From G963665185 sp963665185 (GTDB lineage: Bacteria > Desulfobacterota > Desulfovibrionia > Desulfovibrionales > Desulfovibrionaceae): DNA of 64,000 nucleotides. The number at the start of each line of letters is the position of its first letter. Within the stretch, counting starts at the first letter, position 1. A model generated the notes under the pieces. It was not told the origin of the DNA. It worked only from the letters and a program-made list of their open reading frames with translations, and searched no databases. The DNA lies in assembly GCA_963665185.2 (NCBI GenBank), contig CAXXPO010000003.1:157997-221996 (forward strand). The letters are read 5' to 3'. A program made the translations under genes and the position numbers. Positions 27,758-36,535 of this stretch are shown in pieces.

Positions 27758-28474
27758 TTGGAACGGACAAACAAAGGCATATTTTCCGCCAAGGTCAGAG
27801 GCGAAAGCGGTACCACGGTTACGACGTATTTCAGTGCCGTGGAGCTGGCCGACGGAAGAATGGAAGTGCAGCGGTTGAGCGGCACGCTTGTTGCCGTGGG
27901 CAAGGCCAAGGTGATTTCCCAGGAGGAATTCGCCAGACGCTTCGAGCCGGAGCCGGAATTCTTTGTCCAGTCCCTTGCAGGCAAGGAATCGAATGCGGAC
28001 AGCTACCTCGCCCTGGCCATGACCCGTGGCGAATCCGTCCAGCAGGTCAACGAGGACAACATCCGGGCCAGTTTCAAACATGGCCTTCTCCTGCTGCAGC
28101 AAGGGCAGAAGGACAAGGCCTCTGCCCTGTTCGACCGGATTCTCCGGCTGGACGGACCGTTCGAGGCGGAACACAAGCACCTGTTCAATTCCTGCGGCAT
28201 CAACCTGCGCAAAAGCGGACAGGCGGCCAGGGCTTTGGATTTCTACCGCCGGGCCGCCAGGCTGGTCTCCGATGATGAGAACCTTTTCCACAACATGGCA
28301 CGCGCCTGCTACGACAAGGGCGACGTAGCCAGTGCCCGTGTATTTTTACGCAAATCCCTTTCCATCAACCCTGATCTGGCAGTGAGCAAGAAGTTCATGC
28401 GCTTTCTGGACCGCAGGGACAAACGCAAGAAATCCATACGGGACCCCAAGTTCTACCGCACGCCTTTTGAGTAG
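27758..28474 (+). CDS. TPR-repeat protein of a type seen in Desulfovibrio
   Basis: About 238 residues. After a ~70-residue N-terminal region (K-G-I-F-S-A-K, V-E-L-A-D-G, E-F-A-R-R-F-E-P-E-P-E-F-F-V) come three to four tetratricopeptide repeats. These include N-I-R-A-S-F-K-H-G-L-L-L-L-Q-Q-G, L-F-N-S-C-G-I-N-L-R-K-S-G and N-L-F-H-N-M-A-R-A-C-Y-D-K-G-D. TPRs are protein-protein interaction helices; the partner is unknown. No ATG is available near the start. I prefer the TTG at 27758, which has GAGGT 6 nt upstream; an earlier TTG at 27695 is possible. I recognise the general layout from Desulfovibrio proteins, but no function is established. Confidence 0.7.
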   Translation: MERTNKGIFSAKVRGESGTTVTTYFSAVELADGRMEVQRLSGTLVAVGKAKVISQEEFARRFEPEPEFFVQSLAGKESNADSYLALAMTRGESVQQVNEDNIRASFKHGLLLLQQGQKDKASALFDRILRLDGPFEAEHKHLFNSCGINLRKSGQAARALDFYRRAARLVSDDENLFHNMARACYDKGDVASARVFLRKSLSINPDLAVSKKFMRFLDRRDKRKKSIRDPKFYRTPFE

Positions 28475-28999
28475 CCCCTGCCGGACCGGACCTACCTCTC
28501 GTTTCTTCCGTCGGCTGAAACTTCGGACATCTGCCGGATAGCCAGAAACCGGGACCTTGCAAAGCAAGGCAGCGGCTTTCCATTGCATGTCCTGGCATTC
28601 TTCCCGCGCAAATCCCAGCCTGGCTTGCAACGCCATTCTGCGGTCGATTCCAAGATCGGGAATACTCCGGGCACTCGTCACGCTCCTGCATTCCGGGAAA
28701 AAGTTTCAGGAGTGTTCAGTACAGGACCACTATAGTCACGGCCCCCGGCAAGGCGGCGCAAAACTGACCGCATGTCCCGGCGTTTTTTTCTATTGTCGCC
28801 CACAACGGAACCGCCACCCCAAAAGGGTAATGCAGTAGATGCAGGAAGTTGTCCCGATCAATATCAGGAAAGATTATATCTTATTTTGTATGTCCAAAAT
28901 ACATCTTTTCTTGAAAAGAACTTGATCATAATGTTTTATTTATTGTAACTGTTGTAGTGACAGATTCGAATATGTATCTTTAAGGAGGAAAAGACTGTT
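28475..28999. other. 525-bp leader/intergenic region before the MucR-type gene
   Basis: No credible gene is seen. The last ~130 bp (28855-28985) are strikingly AT-rich for this GC-rich window, with several TA steps, and end in a strong TAAGGAGG site before the regulator. This looks like a promoter region and possibly a target for the regulator itself. MucR/Ros proteins elsewhere bind AT-rich DNA. Confidence 0.5.
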
Positions 29000-29407
29000 A
29001 TGGAACAACATCTCAAGGAAGCTCTTGGCATCGTGAAAGCGCAGGCCAGTGTGCGCCATATGACGGAAGAAGAAATCGTCAATATGCTCCGGAGCCTTTC
29101 CGAAGGCATCAAAAACGTGGCCGAAGGCATTGAACCTCTGGAAGATACGGAAACGCACGCCCTTGCTTCCGACCCCCTGAAGGCCATTCGTGAGAAATCC
29201 GTTACCTGTCTTGAATGCGGAAAGAAATTCAAGATCATCACCAAGCGCCACCTGGCGACCCATGGTCTGACCCCCAAGGAATACAAGGAAAAATACGGAT
29301 ACAAGAAAGGATTGTCCCTTGTGGCCAAAGGCCTTGCCCGTGAACGACGCAACAAGATGCGCGATATGAAACTGTGGGAAAAGAGAAAGAAGAAGACGGC
29401 GGAATGA
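29000..29407 (+). CDS. MucR/Ros-family zinc-finger transcriptional regulator
   Basis: 135-residue DNA-binding protein. A C2H2-like finger C-L-E-C-x9-H-L-A-T-H spans about residues 71-90, followed by the family signature G-L-T-P-K-E-Y-K-E-K-Y-G-Y and a basic tail. Ros/MucR proteins are global, H-NS-like repressors of exopolysaccharide, motility and virulence genes in alpha-proteobacteria, and are common in Desulfovibrio. The N-terminal ~65 residues are probably helical and could mediate oligomerisation. It has an excellent ribosome-binding site (AAGGAGG). It is monocistronic; the AT-rich leader suggests autoregulation. Confidence 0.88.
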   Translation: MEQHLKEALGIVKAQASVRHMTEEEIVNMLRSLSEGIKNVAEGIEPLEDTETHALASDPLKAIREKSVTCLECGKKFKIITKRHLATHGLTPKEYKEKYGYKKGLSLVAKGLARERRNKMRDMKLWEKRKKKTAE

Positions 29408-29951
29408 ACATGTTTTTTGTCCTGTCCGGACTTCGACAAAAGGTCTTCGCCCCTTGAAGCGGAAATGTTCCCAAATGTGACGTATTTAGGGTGCAGTCGG
29501 CTTGCCGACGTATCGGCCAGATGCAGCCGGAATTTTCATGTGGCTAGTCCCGGAGGACAGCCCGGCTTTTTCCCGTTTCAGGCGGTGCTCAGCAAGCGCA
29601 GAGCTGTTTCAACACGGCGCCGCGACGTCCCCCTCTCCACGCAGTACGAGGTTTTCCGTTCGATCGCCCCGCTGTTGAGGACGTGGACCCGGCGTGTCGC
29701 AAATACAAGGGTCTCTATGAAACGCGGCATCTGGCTGCCCTGGCCGTCCCGTTGACCGGAGGGGCGGGACGGGCCGATATTGAATTGTCCTGCATATCCC
29801 GGTAGTACTTCCCATCTGGTGGTTGCAAAATCCCGTTCCCTGACTCGGGCCGCAATGGTGCATTCCGTTTCCAGTGCCGTGCCCTGTCGGGCGGGACGGA
29901 GCCGGGCTGGCTTTCCCATTTCCCATCAGCACACCACCCGGAGGAACATCC
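29408..29951. other. 544-bp intergenic region before the activase gene
   Basis: No gene is recognised. Just after the MucR-type stop, TTTTGTC ... GACAAAA arms with an inner GTCCGGAC could form a terminator (about 29413-29440). The rest has ordinary GC content and no repeat. A GGAGGA site at 29940-29945 sets the start of the next gene. Confidence 0.45.
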
Positions 29952-32900
29952 TTGTCTTTCATTGCCGGTATCGACGGCGGCGCGGTCAGCCTCAAGGCGG
30001 TTGTCCTCGACGCCAATGGAAATATTGTCCGTGCGGAATACGTGCGCCACAGCGGACGAGTTCTGGCCTGCGCCCGCTCACTTCTGAAAAGACTGGCCCG
30101 GGAGTTCCCGGACCTGCGCCTGGCCTGCACCGGTTCCACCGGACGACGTCTGGCAACCGTCCTGCACGCTCCCCACTTCAATGAAATCGCCGCCCTGGCC
30201 CGCGGCTGCGGCCACCTTCATCCATCCGTGCGCACACTCATCGAGATCGGCGGCGAAGACTGCAAGTACATTTCCACTGCCCAATCCCTGGTACGCGACT
30301 TTGCCCTCAATTCGGTCTGCGCCGCCGGAACGGGTTCGTTCCTGGACCAGCAGGCCGAACGCATGGGGCTGACCATCGAACAATTTTCCCGGATGGCCGA
30401 AGAATGCGCCACCCCGCCCTACATCGCAGGACGGTGCAGTGTCTTCGCCAAATCGGACATGATCCACCTGCAACAGATCGCCACCCCCGTGGCAGACATT
30501 GCCGCCGGGTTGTGCCTGGCCGTGGCACGAAACTACAAGGGCTGCGTGGTGCGCAACCGGCCCATGGAGCCGGAGGTGGCCTTTCTGGGCGGCGTGGCGC
30601 GAAACGCGGGCGTTGTCCGGGCCATGCAGCGGGAATTCGGCCTGGACAACCTGCTTGTGCCCGAGCTGGCAGCGCAGACGGGCGCGTTGGGCGCCGCGCT
30701 GGCAGCCCAGGCCGCAGGCACGTTGCAGCCGCTGAATCTTTCCCGGTTGAAACAGGCTTCCCGGCCTGCTCTCCTCGCCTCCGGCCGCGCCCCGCTGGGA
30801 CCGATCCCCCCGGACGTGCGCTCCCGCCATGTGCCGCAGTCTGCGCTGGTCGATAACGACGAATCCTCGCCCCCTCCCGCCGGCCTGTACATGGGCATAG
30901 ACGTCGGCTCCATCTCCACCAACCTGGCCGTCATCGACCCGCGCGGCAACCTGTTGGCCAAACAGTACCTGCGCACCGCGTCCCGGCCCATCGAGGCAGT
31001 GCGCACCGGACTGGCGGAGATTGCCCGCGAGATTGCAGGAAAATACGGCAACACACCCGTGCTGGGCGTGGGGACCACAGGCTCGGGCCGGTACATGATA
31101 GGGGATTTCGTGGGTGCGGACATCGTGCGCAACGAGATAACGGCCCAGGCCACGGCAGCGGCCTTCATCGACCCGGACGTGGACACGATTTTCGAGATCG
31201 GCGGCCAGGATTCCAAATACATCCGCCTGGAAAACGGCGTGATCGCCGACTTTGAAATGAACAAGGCCTGCGCCGCAGGTACCGGATCGTTCCTGGAGGA
31301 ACAGGCCGAAAAGCTGGGCGTGGACATCAAGGGTGAATTCGCCGAGCTGGCCTTATCCGCCCAGGCCCCGCGCAATCTGGGCGAACGCTGCACCGTCTTC
31401 ATGGAAAACGCGCTCAGGGACGAACTGGCCGCGGGCGCGGAGCTTCCCGACGTGCTGGCAGGGCTGGCCTACTCCATTGTGGAAAACTATCTGGGCCGGG
31501 TGGTGACGGGCCGGGCCGTGGGCGAACGCATCTTCTTCCAAGGCGGAACCGCCTTCAACACCGCGGTCAGCGCGGCCTTTGAAAGGCACCTGGGCAAACC
31601 CGTGACCGTGCCGCCCCACCACGACGTGACCGGGGCCATCGGCATGGCCCTCATTGCCCGCGATGCCGCCGAAGCAGGCCGACCGTCGCGCTTTCGCGGA
31701 TTCGATCTGGCCGGGCTGCCCTACACCATGACCTCGTTTGTCTGCAAGGGCTGCGACAACTGCTGCGAGATCAACAAGGTCTGCATCGACGGCGACACCA
31801 CCCCGCTCTTTTACGGAGGCCGTTGCGAAAAGTACGATACGGCCGCGGCCAGACCTTCCAGAGAAGCCAGGGCGGGCATCTCCGTCCCCCCCGCCGCGCA
31901 GGAGGACCTTTTCACCTTCCGGGAACAGGCCCTGTACGCCGCGCACCAGAAATATGCCGCACAGGGACAGAACCCCAAGCGGGGCACCATGGGACTGCCC
32001 ATGGTCTTTTTCATGCACGACCTGCTGCCGTATTTTTCCAGCCTGCTCTGGGAACTTGACTTCGATGTCCGGCTTTCCGGCCCCACGGACCGCCGCATCA
32101 TTTCCGCCGGATCGGGTGCGACCCTGTCCGAGACCTGTTTTCCGGTCAAGGCGGCCCTGGGCCATGTGCAATCGCTTCTGGACCAGGGCGTGACCCGCCT
32201 CTTTCTGCCCAGCTTCGTCAACATGGCCGCACCGGACGCGCCTTTTGCCGCGAGCCAGGGATGTCCGCTCACCCAGAGTTTTCCCTACCAGGTCCGGGCC
32301 GCCCACGCCGAAATCCGGGTACTCGCTCCGGCCCTGACCACCCGCCATGGACACGGCCCGGTCATACGCGAGCTGCTGGCCGTGTTGCGCCCCCTTGGCG
32401 TCTCCCGGCGCGAGTTGCTCGCGGCCATGGCCAAGGCGGACGCGGCCCAAAACGAATTCACCGCCCGCCTGCAGGCCAAGGGCCGCGAGGTGCTGCAATC
32501 CCTGGATTCCTCTTCCTCTCCGGCCCTGGTGGTCATGGGCCGGGCCTACAACGCCTTCGACAGGGGCATGAACCTGGACATTTCCCGAAAGATAGCCGCG
32601 TTGGGACACATGGCCATCCCCATGGATTTTCTCCACCCCGAAGAGATACACCGGGACTGGCCGCACATGTATTGGCGTTCGGGCCAACGCCTGCTTGGCG
32701 CGGCCAAAGCCGTGGCCGGCCATGACCGGCTCTATCCGGTGGTCATCAGCAATTTTTCCTGCGGCCCGGATTCCTTTATCCTGCGCTATCTGGACAGGGA
32801 ATTCGCCACCAAACCCAATCTGTGCCTGGAAATCGACGAACACAGCGCGGACGCCGGAGCCGTCACCCGCGTGGAAGCCTTTCTGGACAGCCTGTCCAGG

Positions 32901-34166
32901 GCGCGTACTCCCTCCGGAAACAACGACCGCACAGGCCATTCCCGGCAGGCCTACATTACGGACAGCAGCAGCGCGCGCAGGCGCACCATCTACCTGCCGC
33001 GCATGTGCGACCAGATCGCCTCGCTGGCCGCGGCCTTTCGAGGCTGCGGCGGCGATGCCCACCCCCTGCCCGCGACCACTCCCCAGGCCATGCGCACGGC
33101 CGCGCCCTTTGTTTCGGGCAAGGAATGCTATCCTTTTGCCGTGACCACGGCGGACATGCTGTACGCGGCCCAGGCTTCCGGCTTCGACCCGGCCCGCTCC
33201 GCATTCGCCATTTTCAACGGCTCCGGCCCGTGCCGTTTCGGCCAGTACAACGTGGCCCAGCGCATGATCATGGACCAGGCCGGATTCGCCCAGGTGCCTC
33301 TTTACTCGCCCATGCAGGATGCCCGGTTCTACCGCGACCTCGGCATTCTGGGCCGGGACTTTTCCAAACGGGCCTGGAAGGGCGTGGCCGCCATAGACCT
33401 GCTCATCAAATGTCTGCACGAGCACCGGCCCTACGAGCGCGAGCCGGGCATGGCCGACCACCTTTACGCCCGCCATATGCAAGCCGTCATGGACGCCCTG
33501 GCCTCCCGCGACTGCGATGTGCGCCGCGTGCTGGAGCAGGCCGCCACGGACTTTGCCAACATGCAACGCCACAACGAACCCAGGCCGCTCATCGGCATTG
33601 TGGGCGAGATTTTCGTACGCTCCAACATCTTCTCCAACGAAGACCTGGCCCGGCGGGTCGAAGCCCTTGGCGGCCAGCCCTGGCTGGCCCAGGTTGGCGA
33701 ATGGATCTACTATGTGGGAGCCATGTCACGGCGGCGTTCGCGCTATCGCAAGGCCTACCGGCAGATCGCCAGGCTCTGGCTGGAAGAACGGTACCAGAAG
33801 CACGTCGGCCATCGCTACGAGAGCCTGATGTCCGCCTGCATGGACACGGCTCGCGAACCCTCCGTGCGCGACCTGCTGGACAAGGCATCCCCCTACCTGC
33901 GCGACACCTTCGAAGGCGAGGCCGTGCTCTCGGTGGGCAAGGCCGTGGAAATGGCGGAAAGAGGAGCCCACGGCATCATCAACGCCATCCCCTTCGGCTG
34001 CATGCCCGGAACCATTGCCGCGGGAATGCTCGATTTCCTGGGACGAAAATACGGCATCCCGGTCATAACCCTGCCCTTTGACGGCACCTCCTCGCAGACC
34101 ATGCGCCTCGGGCTGGAGACCTTCATGGAGCAGGCACGGGGGAAAATGGACACCGTTGTAACATAG
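29952..34166 (+). CDS. Two-module CoA-enzyme activase / 2-hydroxyacyl-CoA dehydratase-like fusion
   Basis: 1,404-residue cytoplasmic protein. Two ASKHA ATPase modules of the BadF/BadG/BcrA/BcrD/HgdC type occur in tandem: I-A-G-I-D-G-G-A-V-S with E-I-G-G-E-D-C-K-Y near residue 100, and G-I-D-V-G-S-I-S-T-N with E-I-G-G-Q-D-S-K-Y near 420. Both are followed by C-A-A-G-T-G-S-F-L. The C-terminal ~750 residues resemble DUF2229 plus an HgdB-type dehydratase subunit, with Cys-rich segments such as C-K-G-C-D-N-C-C-E. Activases inject an electron from an inter-subunit [4Fe-4S] cluster at the cost of ATP. I start at the TTG at 29952, because GGAGGA lies exactly 6 nt upstream. Substrate is unknown. Confidence 0.85.
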   Translation: MSFIAGIDGGAVSLKAVVLDANGNIVRAEYVRHSGRVLACARSLLKRLAREFPDLRLACTGSTGRRLATVLHAPHFNEIAALARGCGHLHPSVRTLIEIGGEDCKYISTAQSLVRDFALNSVCAAGTGSFLDQQAERMGLTIEQFSRMAEECATPPYIAGRCSVFAKSDMIHLQQIATPVADIAAGLCLAVARNYKGCVVRNRPMEPEVAFLGGVARNAGVVRAMQREFGLDNLLVPELAAQTGALGAALAAQAAGTLQPLNLSRLKQASRPALLASGRAPLGPIPPDVRSRHVPQSALVDNDESSPPPAGLYMGIDVGSISTNLAVIDPRGNLLAKQYLRTASRPIEAVRTGLAEIAREIAGKYGNTPVLGVGTTGSGRYMIGDFVGADIVRNEITAQATAAAFIDPDVDTIFEIGGQDSKYIRLENGVIADFEMNKACAAGTGSFLEEQAEKLGVDIKGEFAELALSAQAPRNLGERCTVFMENALRDELAAGAELPDVLAGLAYSIVENYLGRVVTGRAVGERIFFQGGTAFNTAVSAAFERHLGKPVTVPPHHDVTGAIGMALIARDAAEAGRPSRFRGFDLAGLPYTMTSFVCKGCDNCCEINKVCIDGDTTPLFYGGRCEKYDTAAARPSREARAGISVPPAAQEDLFTFREQALYAAHQKYAAQGQNPKRGTMGLPMVFFMHDLLPYFSSLLWELDFDVRLSGPTDRRIISAGSGATLSETCFPVKAALGHVQSLLDQGVTRLFLPSFVNMAAPDAPFAASQGCPLTQSFPYQVRAAHAEIRVLAPALTTRHGHGPVIRELLAVLRPLGVSRRELLAAMAKADAAQNEFTARLQAKGREVLQSLDSSSSPALVVMGRAYNAFDRGMNLDISRKIAALGHMAIPMDFLHPEEIHRDWPHMYWRSGQRLLGAAKAVAGHDRLYPVVISNFSCGPDSFILRYLDREFATKPNLCLEIDEHSADAGAVTRVEAFLDSLSRARTPSGNNDRTGHSRQAYITDSSSARRRTIYLPRMCDQIASLAAAFRGCGGDAHPLPATTPQAMRTAAPFVSGKECYPFAVTTADMLYAAQASGFDPARSAFAIFNGSGPCRFGQYNVAQRMIMDQAGFAQVPLYSPMQDARFYRDLGILGRDFSKRAWKGVAAIDLLIKCLHEHRPYEREPGMADHLYARHMQAVMDALASRDCDVRRVLEQAATDFANMQRHNEPRPLIGIVGEIFVRSNIFSNEDLARRVEALGGQPWLAQVGEWIYYVGAMSRRRSRYRKAYRQIARLWLEERYQKHVGHRYESLMSACMDTAREPSVRDLLDKASPYLRDTFEGEAVLSVGKAVEMAERGAHGIINAIPFGCMPGTIAAGMLDFLGRKYGIPVITLPFDGTSSQTMRLGLETFMEQARGKMDTVVT

Positions 34167-34190
34167 CGACGCACCAGTACATTGCAGGGT

Positions 34191-34270
34191 CCAGGGACCA
34201 TCATGGTCCCTGGCGGAGTCCAGAGGCAGCGCCTCTGGCTGGCGGAGTCCAGGGGCAGCGCCTCTGGCTG
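34191..34270 (+). terminator. Three-hairpin cluster with a 29-bp direct repeat after the activase gene
   Basis: An 11-bp-arm hairpin around CCAT-C-ATGG (34191-34213) is followed by two copies of a 29-bp unit (starting 34211 and 34240). Each copy can form CCAGAGGC/GCCTCTGG or its G-T-wobble variant with an AGC loop. It lies 25 bp after the stop codon. No U-tract is present. Confidence 0.55.
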
Positions 34271-34414
34271 GAAAAGCCGCCCTCACACGCCGCCTTCCCG
34301 CTCGGAACAAGCCAATAAACAATGACAACAACCCGTCTTTTTTAGTATGCAATCGGGTACGAGACCCAAACCATACACGGCCCGCCACAGGCCAATCATC
34401 TTCTGGAGGATGCG

Positions 34415-35215
34415 ATGAACATGTCCTGCATGCGTCGGATGGCGAGTGCCATCCTTGTCGTCACTTTGCTCCTTGGCCTGACGTCCCTCAGCCCGGCAGC
34501 CGACCATCATGCCGCCAAAGTCAGGAAACCTTCGCCCGACCAGGTTTTGAAAATTTTGGAAAAGGGCAACAACCGCTTTATCCAGGGTAAATCCCGCCAT
34601 CCGCACACCGACGGCCAGCGCCTGTACCAGGCCGGAACCGAAAACCAGGGCGACCACGCCATTGCCACGGTTCTCTCCTGCTCCGACTCCCGCGTTCCCG
34701 TGGAGCTTCTTTTCGACACCGGCATCATGGACATCTTCGTTATCCGCGTGGCCGGAAACGTGGTCAACACCGACGAGGCCGGATCCATAGAATACGGCAT
34801 CGCCCATGTGAACACCCCGGTCATGATCGTTCTCGGCCATACCCAGTGCGGCGCGGTCACTGCGGTGACCAACGCGGTGCAGGGCCACGGACACGCGCTG
34901 GAACGCAACATCCCGCCCCTGGTCGCACCCATCAAGCCCGCCGTGGAACAGGCCATAAAGGACCATCCCGATGCCCACGGCAAGGACGTCATCCCCTTTG
35001 CCATTGAGCAGAACGTCTGGCAGGGCATCGAAGACCTGTTCATGAAAAGCCCCACTGCCCGCGAAATGCACAAGGCGGACACCGCCCGCGTGGTCGCCGC
35101 CATGTACGACGTCCACTCCGGCCGCGTGAACTGGCTGCCCCGCGAAAAGGTCGACGCCATCCTCGCCAGGGTGGAAGCCAACCCCGAACGCGCCATGAAC
35201 GCCATGGCCGAGTAG
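34415..35215 (+). CDS. Beta-class carbonic anhydrase with signal peptide
   Basis: 266-residue protein. Residues 1-28 form a signal peptide (M-R-R-M-A-S-A-I-L-V-V-T-L-L-L-G ... S-P-A-A), so the enzyme is probably periplasmic. The zinc ligands and active-site pair are all present: V-L-S-C-S-D-S-R-V (Cys, Asp, Arg) near residue 90 and L-G-H-T-Q-C-G-A-V (His, Cys) near 145. It interconverts CO2 and bicarbonate. The N-terminal helix K-I-L-E-K-G-N-N-R-F fits the family. The ribosome-binding site GGAGG is 5 nt before the ATG at 34415. The gene stands alone, with hairpin clusters on both sides. Confidence 0.93.
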   Translation: MNMSCMRRMASAILVVTLLLGLTSLSPAADHHAAKVRKPSPDQVLKILEKGNNRFIQGKSRHPHTDGQRLYQAGTENQGDHAIATVLSCSDSRVPVELLFDTGIMDIFVIRVAGNVVNTDEAGSIEYGIAHVNTPVMIVLGHTQCGAVTAVTNAVQGHGHALERNIPPLVAPIKPAVEQAIKDHPDAHGKDVIPFAIEQNVWQGIEDLFMKSPTAREMHKADTARVVAAMYDVHSGRVNWLPREKVDAILARVEANPERAMNAMAE

Positions 35216-35243
35216 AAGAAAGGCAAGAATTTGCCTCCGGCGG

Positions 35244-35339
35244 CCAGGGGCCATGATGGCCCCTGGACCCCGCATCTTGTCTTACGCAGAACGGCCCGGA
35301 CAGAACTTCGTTCTTTGTCCGGGCCGTTCTGCGTAAGAC
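35244..35339 (+). terminator. Two strong hairpins after the carbonic anhydrase gene
   Basis: 35244-35266 is an 11-bp-arm hairpin around CCAT-G-ATGG, close to those after trmJ and the activase gene. 35279-35339 is a hairpin with 24 perfect pairs on the outside (GTCTTACGCAG ... CTGCGTAAGAC) and a GAAC/GTTC tip. They begin 28 bp after the stop codon. Confidence 0.65.
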
Positions 35340-35450
35340 AGAGGAGGAAAATCAAAACACATACGACGACGGTAAGTAAAACGCCGAGAGAGCAAGGCGC
35401 ATTCTGCGGAGTTGAATAAAAGAAGTGAGATCAAGGCGCGAGGAGTTCAG

Positions 35451-35696
35451 CGGTTCCGAAGCGTATTCGGAAATACGCGAGGGTTCGCTGAATCCGCAGC
35501 AACGCGGATATCACGAAATTTTATTCAACTCCGGCAGCGGTTCCGAGGCGTATTCGGAAATACGCGAGGGTTCGCTGAATCCGCAGCAACGCGGATATCA
35601 CGAAATTTTATTCAACTCCGGCAGCGGTTCCGAGGCGTATTCGGAAATACGCGAGGGTTCGCCGAATCCGCAGCAACGCGGATATCACGAAATTTT
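35451..35696. repeat. 87-bp tandem repeat, nearly three copies
   Basis: Copies start at 35451, 35538 and 35625 (the last 72 bp). Each holds a GCGTATT/AATACGC hairpin with a CGGA loop and TCCGC/GCGGA arms. A 14-bp inverted copy of the unit junction (GGAGTTGAATAAAA at 35408-35421 against TTTTATTCAACTCC at 35519-35532) flanks the array. The array runs right up to the stop codon of the MBL-fold gene. A frame through it encodes a 29-residue repeat, but I regard it as non-coding. The unit is related, in reverse complement, to the core of the element at 5586-5707. Confidence 0.85.
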
Positions 35697-36535
35697 CAAT
35701 AACATTCCAGCCGCATCCCCACCCCGACTTCCAGTACCGGAAGCCGACGGGCCAGGGCGATCTTGGCCTGCAGATCCGTGCAATGACAGGGATGGAAGGC
35801 TTCCAGATTCAACTTTTCAAGGTAGTCCGCAGTCTGCTCCAGGCGCTCCCGGGAGGCGTTCAGCAGGTGCATGCCGCCGATGACGTCCACCACCTTGTCC
35901 ACGCCGGTGACTTCCCGGGCGTATTCCACGGTGTTGCAGACCCCGGCATGGGCACAGCCGGTAATGACCACAAGGCCGCGTCCGGTCTCGCAGGCAAGGG
36001 CGGTGTCGTCGGGAATCAGGTCCGGGATGCTCAGGCCGCTTTGCCGTATCTCGCCCATGGGCTGCATGGCTTCGAAAGCGAAGCGGCGGGGAACGGCTCC
36101 CAGAAAATGCAGGGATTTGGTCAGCCGGAAGGGAGCGGGCGTCAGGTTGAGCATGAACTGCTCGTTCAGCTTGGAAAGGGATTGCAGGGAACCTATTTCC
36201 GGCAGATGCTCTTCGCTGCGGGTCACGAAACAGTCGGGGTGGGCGCTCAGGCGGGGACGCTTCAGGCGCAGCCCTTCGATGGCGGCTTCCAGGTACAGCC
36301 GGATGAGCGGTTCCAGCCCCCAGGTATGGTCCACATGGCCGTGCGAAAGGACCAGCTCGTCCAGTTCGCGCAGGTTGATGCCCAACCGCACGGCATTGTG
36401 CAGAAAAACATCGGAATAGCCTGCATCCAGAAGAACACGCTTTCCGTCCGCCTCGATAAAAAAACTGAGACCGGGCTCGGCAAGAAGATACCGGTCTATA
36501 AGGCTGTTGTTGTCGCACAGAACGGTCAGTTTCAT
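35696..36535 (-). CDS. MBL-fold metallo-hydrolase (dihydropterin-ribofuranosyl-aminobenzene phosphate synthase-like)
   Basis: 279-residue metallo-beta-lactamase-fold protein. The metal-binding motif S-H-G-H-V-D-H-T-W-G is near residue 70, with V-I-T-G-C-A-H-A-G near 195 and P-C-H-C-T-D near 255. The start (L-x-V-L-C-D-N-N-S) and layout fit the subgroup annotated as 7,8-dihydropterin-6-yl-methyl-4-(beta-D-ribofuranosyl)aminobenzene 5'-phosphate synthase, though members act on varied substrates. Its start codon overlaps the permease stop codon (ATGA), so it is the last gene of the ABC operon. It probably acts on the imported compound or a derivative; this is inferred. Confidence 0.8.
   Translation of the reverse strand: MKLTVLCDNNSLIDRYLLAEPGLSFFIEADGKRVLLDAGYSDVFLHNAVRLGINLRELDELVLSHGHVDHTWGLEPLIRLYLEAAIEGLRLKRPRLSAHPDCFVTRSEEHLPEIGSLQSLSKLNEQFMLNLTPAPFRLTKSLHFLGAVPRRFAFEAMQPMGEIRQSGLSIPDLIPDDTALACETGRGLVVITGCAHAGVCNTVEYAREVTGVDKVVDVIGGMHLLNASRERLEQTADYLEKLNLEAFHPCHCTDLQAKIALARRLPVLEVGVGMRLECY

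Noticed and set aside
30078..33572. Minus-strand frames opposite the activase gene
   Set aside because: Shadows of the 1,404-residue activase fusion.
35451..35696. CRISPR array
   Set aside because: The repeats are adjacent without variable spacers and no cas genes are present.
35412..35883. Plus-strand frames with a 29-residue repeat over the 87-bp array
   Set aside because: The period is a multiple of three by chance; no start signal, and two frames repeat equally well. The hairpins argue for a DNA or RNA element.
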